A DNA stretch of 23,373 nucleotides, from NCBI GenBank assembly GCA_910589125.1, contig CAJURX010000016.1, positions 1-23,373 of the forward strand. The letters are read 5' to 3'. The translations under genes were made by a program, and so were the position numbers. This DNA comes from an uncultured Eggerthellaceae bacterium (GTDB lineage Bacteria; Actinomycetota; Coriobacteriia; Coriobacteriales; Eggerthellaceae). Below the pieces are notes generated by a model. That model made no database searches. It was not told the DNA's origin and saw nothing but the letters and a program-made list of their open reading frames with translations. Of the stretch, positions 20,079-23,373 are shown piece by piece (the first letter of the stretch is position 1; each line of letters starts with the position of its first letter).

Positions 20079-20720
20079 CTAGCGATAGAAGCGGGGGATG
20101 GCGACATCCAGGTCGAGCGCCTCTTGCAGCCCTTGCAGGGACGAGGCTGTCAGGAGCGCGATCCCCTCGAAGAAGGGGTGCTCTGCCTCCCGTTGCACGA
20201 TCTCCAAGAAGTGCGGTGCCCAGGTCAGCAGATGCTCGCTCAGATACCCATCCAAGAGCTCAGGGCGCGTACGTGCGATCCAGGCCATGAGCAGGAGCAT
20301 GAGCCCGATATGGTCCTCGGGCTCCTTTCCGGCACGTGGTGCTGTGATGCCCGCCTCGCGCAGCCATTGCCGCAGTGCGAGGGTGCTCTCTCCGAATACG
20401 ACGCATTCGCGGTCGGTGTAGACGGAACCCCACGGAGGCGCAGCCTTCACGGCCGGCCCTGCGAACAAGCGGCGGTATTCCCAAAGGAGGCTGTCATCCG
20501 CATCAGCGACGGGCGCTCGCTGGATGAGGCTGAGCGCGCGGGCTGCCTCATCGGGGTCTGCGAAAGGCCACTCGACAGCCGCTTCGCGTGCATCGAGGCT
20601 CATGAGCTCATCATAGAGAGATGCGACTTCGGGTTGCGTGGGCTCATAGAGGAAGAGCGGCCCTAAGGTCTCTCCGATGAATGCTATCGCTTCGAGCGTC
20701 TGCGTGCGTTCCTCGGTCAC
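20079..20720 (-). CDS. TorD/DmsD-type maturation chaperone
   Basis: A 213-residue protein. The preferred start is GTG 20720 with AGGGAGG six bases upstream, rather than the ATG at 20747. It appears all-helical, with LWEYRRLFAGPAVKAAPPWGSVYTDRE, the signature region of the TorD family, followed by KEPEDHIGLMLLLMAWIAR. These cytosolic chaperones bind the twin-arginine signal of molybdoenzymes and hold them for cofactor insertion before export. Its place within the dms operon identifies the large subunit at 22348 as its client. Confidence 0.92.
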   Translation of the reverse strand: MTEERTQTLEAIAFIGETLGPLFLYEPTQPEVASLYDELMSLDAREAAVEWPFADPDEAARALSLIQRAPVADADDSLLWEYRRLFAGPAVKAAPPWGSVYTDRECVVFGESTLALRQWLREAGITAPRAGKEPEDHIGLMLLLMAWIARTRPELLDGYLSEHLLTWAPHFLEIVQREAEHPFFEGIALLTASSLQGLQEALDLDVAIPRFYR

Positions 20721-20744
20721 GTGATCCCTCCCTTGGAGAAGCGG

Positions 20745-20772
20745 CACGGGCGGGGTTCCTGCCCCGCCCGTG
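20745..20772 (-). terminator. GC-rich hairpin between first dmsC and the chaperone gene
   Basis: CACGGGCGGGG and CCCCGCCCGTG form a perfect 11-bp stem with a 6-base loop, with no T-tract. Lying after dmsC and before the chaperone gene, it may lower read-through or protect the upstream mRNA end, giving less chaperone and second anchor than enzyme. Confidence 0.55.
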
Positions 20773-20828
20773 TGCGCACGTGGAGTGCGCCTTGCGTCAT
20801 GTGCGTGATGTGCGTGCAGCCGATGAGG

Positions 20829-21704
20829 CTACATGATACTGAGACCCACGGATATCTGCAGCGTGTAGAACGCCAGGCGCATCAGCAGGATGCCCACCAG
20901 CGCCAGCACGACAGCTCCCGTGCTCACGCCCACCAGGGCACCCGCCTTCGCGCCGCGCACGGCGAACGTGTCGCACACGCCGGTGCCCACCAGGCAGATG
21001 ACGCCGCAGGCGATGACCATCATGGCGCTCGCCACCAGGTCAGCACCGCTCACCAGCGGGTTGCTCATGCCGCTGGCAGCCGTTGCTTGCACGGCGAATC
21101 CTCCGATGCCGAGCACGAGGCCTGCGGCCACCACGGCCAGCACCGCGGTCCTGAGCGAGCCGGACCTGAGCTGGTCAGCGCAACCGCTGAGCGCGAGCAC
21201 CAGCACCCCCACCGCGGCACCGCCGAGCAGCGCGAAGCCGAGCATCTGCACGGGGCCTGCGATCGTATTCCATGAGGGGATGGTGTCGATCATGTAGGCA
21301 ACGCCCGTGAACAGCGCGAATACGAGGCCCACAGCAGCCACGACCCACGCGAGGCCCATGCGCACGCCGTCAGCCATCTTGCCGCTGACAGCCCAGATCC
21401 AGTAGATGAGCATCGCTGCGGCGAAGATGCAGCCAGCCACCAGCTCATTCGACAGCGGAGAGCGGCCGGTCCCCTCGAACACGCCGAATGCGTTCAGAGG
21501 GCTTGCCAGGTGGAAGAATGCAGCGATGAATCCGACCACCACGAGCGCGACCGGGATGGCCGTGAAGCGGTCGATGCGGCGCAGCGCATCCGCGTCGGGC
21601 TTCGCCACTGTGAACGCGATTGCCAGCATCAAGAATGCGCCAGCGCCCATGGGGGCCAATGTGCTGAACAGGGCAAGGGGCATCTCTGCGAAAGCTGCTT
21701 CCAT
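20829..21704 (-). CDS. dmsC: DmsC-type membrane anchor subunit
   Basis: A 291-residue protein starting at ATG 21704, one base after the dmsB stop, with GGAGGTGAAG lying in the dmsB tail. It has eight hydrophobic spans. The family features LFSTLAPMGAGAFLML, HLASPLNAF, GTGRSPLSNELV and the C-terminal LLMRLAFYTLQISVGLSIM are present. It anchors the DmsAB catalytic dimer to the membrane and takes electrons from menaquinol. Tight coupling to dmsB shows that it is the cognate anchor. Confidence 0.92.
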   Translation of the reverse strand: MEAAFAEMPLALFSTLAPMGAGAFLMLAIAFTVAKPDADALRRIDRFTAIPVALVVVGFIAAFFHLASPLNAFGVFEGTGRSPLSNELVAGCIFAAAMLIYWIWAVSGKMADGVRMGLAWVVAAVGLVFALFTGVAYMIDTIPSWNTIAGPVQMLGFALLGGAAVGVLVLALSGCADQLRSGSLRTAVLAVVAAGLVLGIGGFAVQATAASGMSNPLVSGADLVASAMMVIACGVICLVGTGVCDTFAVRGAKAGALVGVSTGAVVLALVGILLMRLAFYTLQISVGLSIM

Positions 21705-21705
21705 G

Positions 21706-22326
21706 CTACTTCACCTCCAGTGGGTTCACGACCTTCACCGAGGCATCGGAAGCAGGCTTCGCATCCTCGGAGGGCTTGATGTAGAAGTTCGGATCGGTGT
21801 AGTGCTTCTCGGGCAGGGGCGCGATGTTGGCCTGCTCGCCCTTGGCGGCCATCTCCTCGGTGGTCCCGAAGTCCAGAGCGCGCGCCGGGCATGCCTCCAC
21901 GCACACGGGCTTCTCTCCCGAGGCTAGGCGCTCAGCGCAGCCGTCGCACTTCACGGAGTGTCCCTTCTCGCGGTCGACCTTGGGAGCGTTGTAGGGGCAC
22001 GCCATGTGGCAGTAGCCGCAGCCGATGCACTTGTCCTGATCCACGGATACCAACCCGGTCTCGCCATCCTTGTGCATGGCGCCGGTGGGGCACACCTTCA
22101 CGCAGGATGCCTCGTTGCAGTGGTTGCACGCCATGGACAGCGGATAGCTGACGCAGGTGGTGGTGAACGTGCCGTCATCGGCCTTCTTCGTCTCGCCCAG
22201 CGTCACCTCGTAGACCTTGCGGAAGGCGACGCCCACGGAGAGGTCCTTGTAATCCTTGCAGGCCATCTCGCATGTCTTGCAGCCAGTGCAGCGAGTGCCA
22301 TCGAAGTGGAATGCGTATTGGGTCAT
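21706..22326 (-). CDS. dmsB: DmsB-type four-cluster iron-sulfur subunit
   Basis: A 206-residue protein starting at ATG 22326 with GAGGAGGAGAG upstream. Four cysteine clusters are visible in order: CTGCKTCEMAC, CNHCNEASCVKVCP, CIGCGYCHMACP, and CDGCA with CVEACP. These bind four [4Fe-4S] centres that carry electrons from the membrane anchor to the molybdenum subunit. The length is typical for the family. It lies 21 bases after the large-subunit gene. Confidence 0.95.
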   Translation of the reverse strand: MTQYAFHFDGTRCTGCKTCEMACKDYKDLSVGVAFRKVYEVTLGETKKADDGTFTTTCVSYPLSMACNHCNEASCVKVCPTGAMHKDGETGLVSVDQDKCIGCGYCHMACPYNAPKVDREKGHSVKCDGCAERLASGEKPVCVEACPARALDFGTTEEMAAKGEQANIAPLPEKHYTDPNFYIKPSEDAKPASDASVKVVNPLEVK

Positions 22327-22347
22327 CTATCTCTCCTCCTCTCGCTG

Positions 22348-23373
22348 CTATGCTTTCTTGACGTTGCAGATGTTGGTGTGCTGCGGGTTGCCCTTGGCCA
22401 GGGGTGACGGCCGCTGCGTGGTGAGGGTGTTGATGGAGCCGCCCTTGTCCACGCCGTCCTTGCCGCTCTTGATGTCGCCGTCCCACCATGCGCCCTGCGA
22501 GATCGCAACGGTGCCCGGTACGACGCGGGGCGTCACCTTCGCCAGCATCTCGACCTTGCCGCGCGCGTTCTCGATATGCACGGTGTCGCCATGCTTGATG
22601 CCGCGTGGCTCCGCGTCAGCGGGGTTGATCCACGCCTCTTGCGGATTGACCTCCTTGAGCTCGGGGATGGAGCCCCATGAGGAATGGATGCGCCCGCGGT
22701 AGTGGAATCCCGTGAGGATGAGCGGGTGCTCCTCGGTGGTGGTCTCCACGCCCTCCCACTCGGGGATGTAGGCGGGAACAGCTGGCAGCGTGTCCATGCC
22801 CTTGAGCGTGTCGCCTTCGGTGAGCTTCCAGCCGTCGGTGTCCTCCAGGAGCTTTCCGGAGAAGATCTCGATCTTGCCGGAGGGCGTGGTGAGCGCGTTG
22901 GCGACCGGATCCTTGCGGAACTTCTCCATGGATACCGTGTGCGGATAGGCGCGGGTGTAGACGCCCATCTCGCGCATCTCCTCGAATGAGGGGAGCTTGT
23001 CGTCCTCCTCGCGGGACTTCTCGTACAGCTCGCGGATCCAGTCCTCTTCCGTCTTGCCCTCGGTGAACGCGTCCTTCACGCCGAATCTGTCGGCCATCAT
23101 GGTGGCCATCTCGTAGGCGGTCTTGCGCTCGAACTTCGGTGAGGTGGCTGGGGTGCCAGTGATGATGTAGCCCCAGTCAGAGCCGGTGGCGATCTGCGAG
23201 TGCTGCTCGAAGCGGAACAGGTCGGGCAGCACGATGTCCGAGTAGTTCATGGAATCGCACATGACCGTGTCGATCCCCAGGATGAACTCGCACTTGCTCT
23301 CATCGGCCAGGATCTCGTGAGCCTTGTTGATGTCGGAGTGCTGGTTGGTCAGGCAGTTCCCGGCATAGTTGAT
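22348..23373 (-). CDS. dmsA: DmsA-type molybdopterin oxidoreductase, C-terminal part (cut by window edge)
   Basis: An open minus-strand frame from the window edge to TAG 22348; 341 codons are visible and the start lies beyond the right edge. The visible part includes NYAGNCLTNQHSDINKAHEI, then CDSMNYSDIVLPDLFRFEQH. The molybdopterin-dinucleotide-binding domain has HPLILTGFHYRGRIHSSW, ADAEPRGIKHGDTVHIENARG and the final QRPSPLAKGNPQHTNICNVKKA. This is a member of the DMSO reductase family, expected to be exported by the Tat pathway and to reduce an S- or N-oxide or a related acceptor. The true substrate cannot be told from this part. It is the first visible gene of the dmsABC-chaperone-anchor operon. 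Confidence 0.93.
   Translation of the reverse strand: MNYAGNCLTNQHSDINKAHEILADESKCEFILGIDTVMCDSMNYSDIVLPDLFRFEQHSQIATGSDWGYIITGTPATSPKFERKTAYEMATMMADRFGVKDAFTEGKTEEDWIRELYEKSREEDDKLPSFEEMREMGVYTRAYPHTVSMEKFRKDPVANALTTPSGKIEIFSGKLLEDTDGWKLTEGDTLKGMDTLPAVPAYIPEWEGVETTTEEHPLILTGFHYRGRIHSSWGSIPELKEVNPQEAWINPADAEPRGIKHGDTVHIENARGKVEMLAKVTPRVVPGTVAISQGAWWDGDIKSGKDGVDKGGSINTLTTQRPSPLAKGNPQHTNICNVKKA

Overview
The window looks like a chromosomal stretch of a moderately high-GC anaerobic actinobacterium, most likely class Coriobacteriia (Eggerthellales-like). This is inferred, not proven. The grounds are strong AAGGAG-type ribosome sites, Ser/Ala-rich lipoproteins ending in a Ser-Tyr-Glu-rich helical domain, a DMSO-reductase-type operon with extra membrane anchors, and GIY-YIG/AlkD and VOC/nitroreductase fusions.

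Region 1 (1-4654) is the unusual part. The left edge is the end of a type II-like CRISPR array: three identical 36-bp repeats separated by 30-bp spacers. Six further copies of the same repeat follow, all in the same orientation and increasingly degenerate (at 1165, 1811, 2555, 3325, 3953 and 4619). They are separated by 'spacers' of about 590-980 bp, each holding a small gene module. At least three modules (A, C, D) are C-terminal fragments of phage MuF/minor-head-type toxins whose 5' ends are cut at the repeat. Each is followed by a small immunity-like gene and an intrinsic terminator. Module B is an unrecognised gene or pair with the same layout, module E is a FIVAR-like lipoprotein whose stop codon lies in the next repeat, and module F is a two-gene zinc-ribbon operon of phage type. 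No cas genes are in the window. The structure reads as a CRISPR array whose trailer end holds gene-sized, repeat-bounded cassettes.

Region 2 (4655-9524) has a 30-residue membrane peptide, a glyoxalase/nitroreductase fusion on the minus strand, and a restriction-modification set. The set is a Sau3AI/MutH-type endonuclease, a cytosine-C5 methyltransferase and a Vsr mismatch endonuclease; together with the array it makes a defence neighbourhood.

Region 3 (9521-16473) holds a YbgC-type thioesterase, a small basic protein, and a four-gene minus-strand envelope operon: an SPFH/zinc-ribbon YdjI-like protein, a four-helix membrane protein, a zinc-ribbon membrane protein and a lipoprotein. It also holds a small Xre regulator, a MerR-family regulator with its own long-spacer promoter, a second lipoprotein, an Xre-plus-zinc-ribbon protein and a 63-residue hypothetical protein.

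Region 4 (16662-23373) is metabolic: a TIGR00300-type (archaeal ornithine cyclodeaminase-like) enzyme, a GIY-YIG/AlkD fusion, and a minus-strand DMSO-reductase-family operon. The operon order is dmsA (cut by the window edge), dmsB, dmsC, a TorD-type chaperone, and a second dmsC-like anchor.
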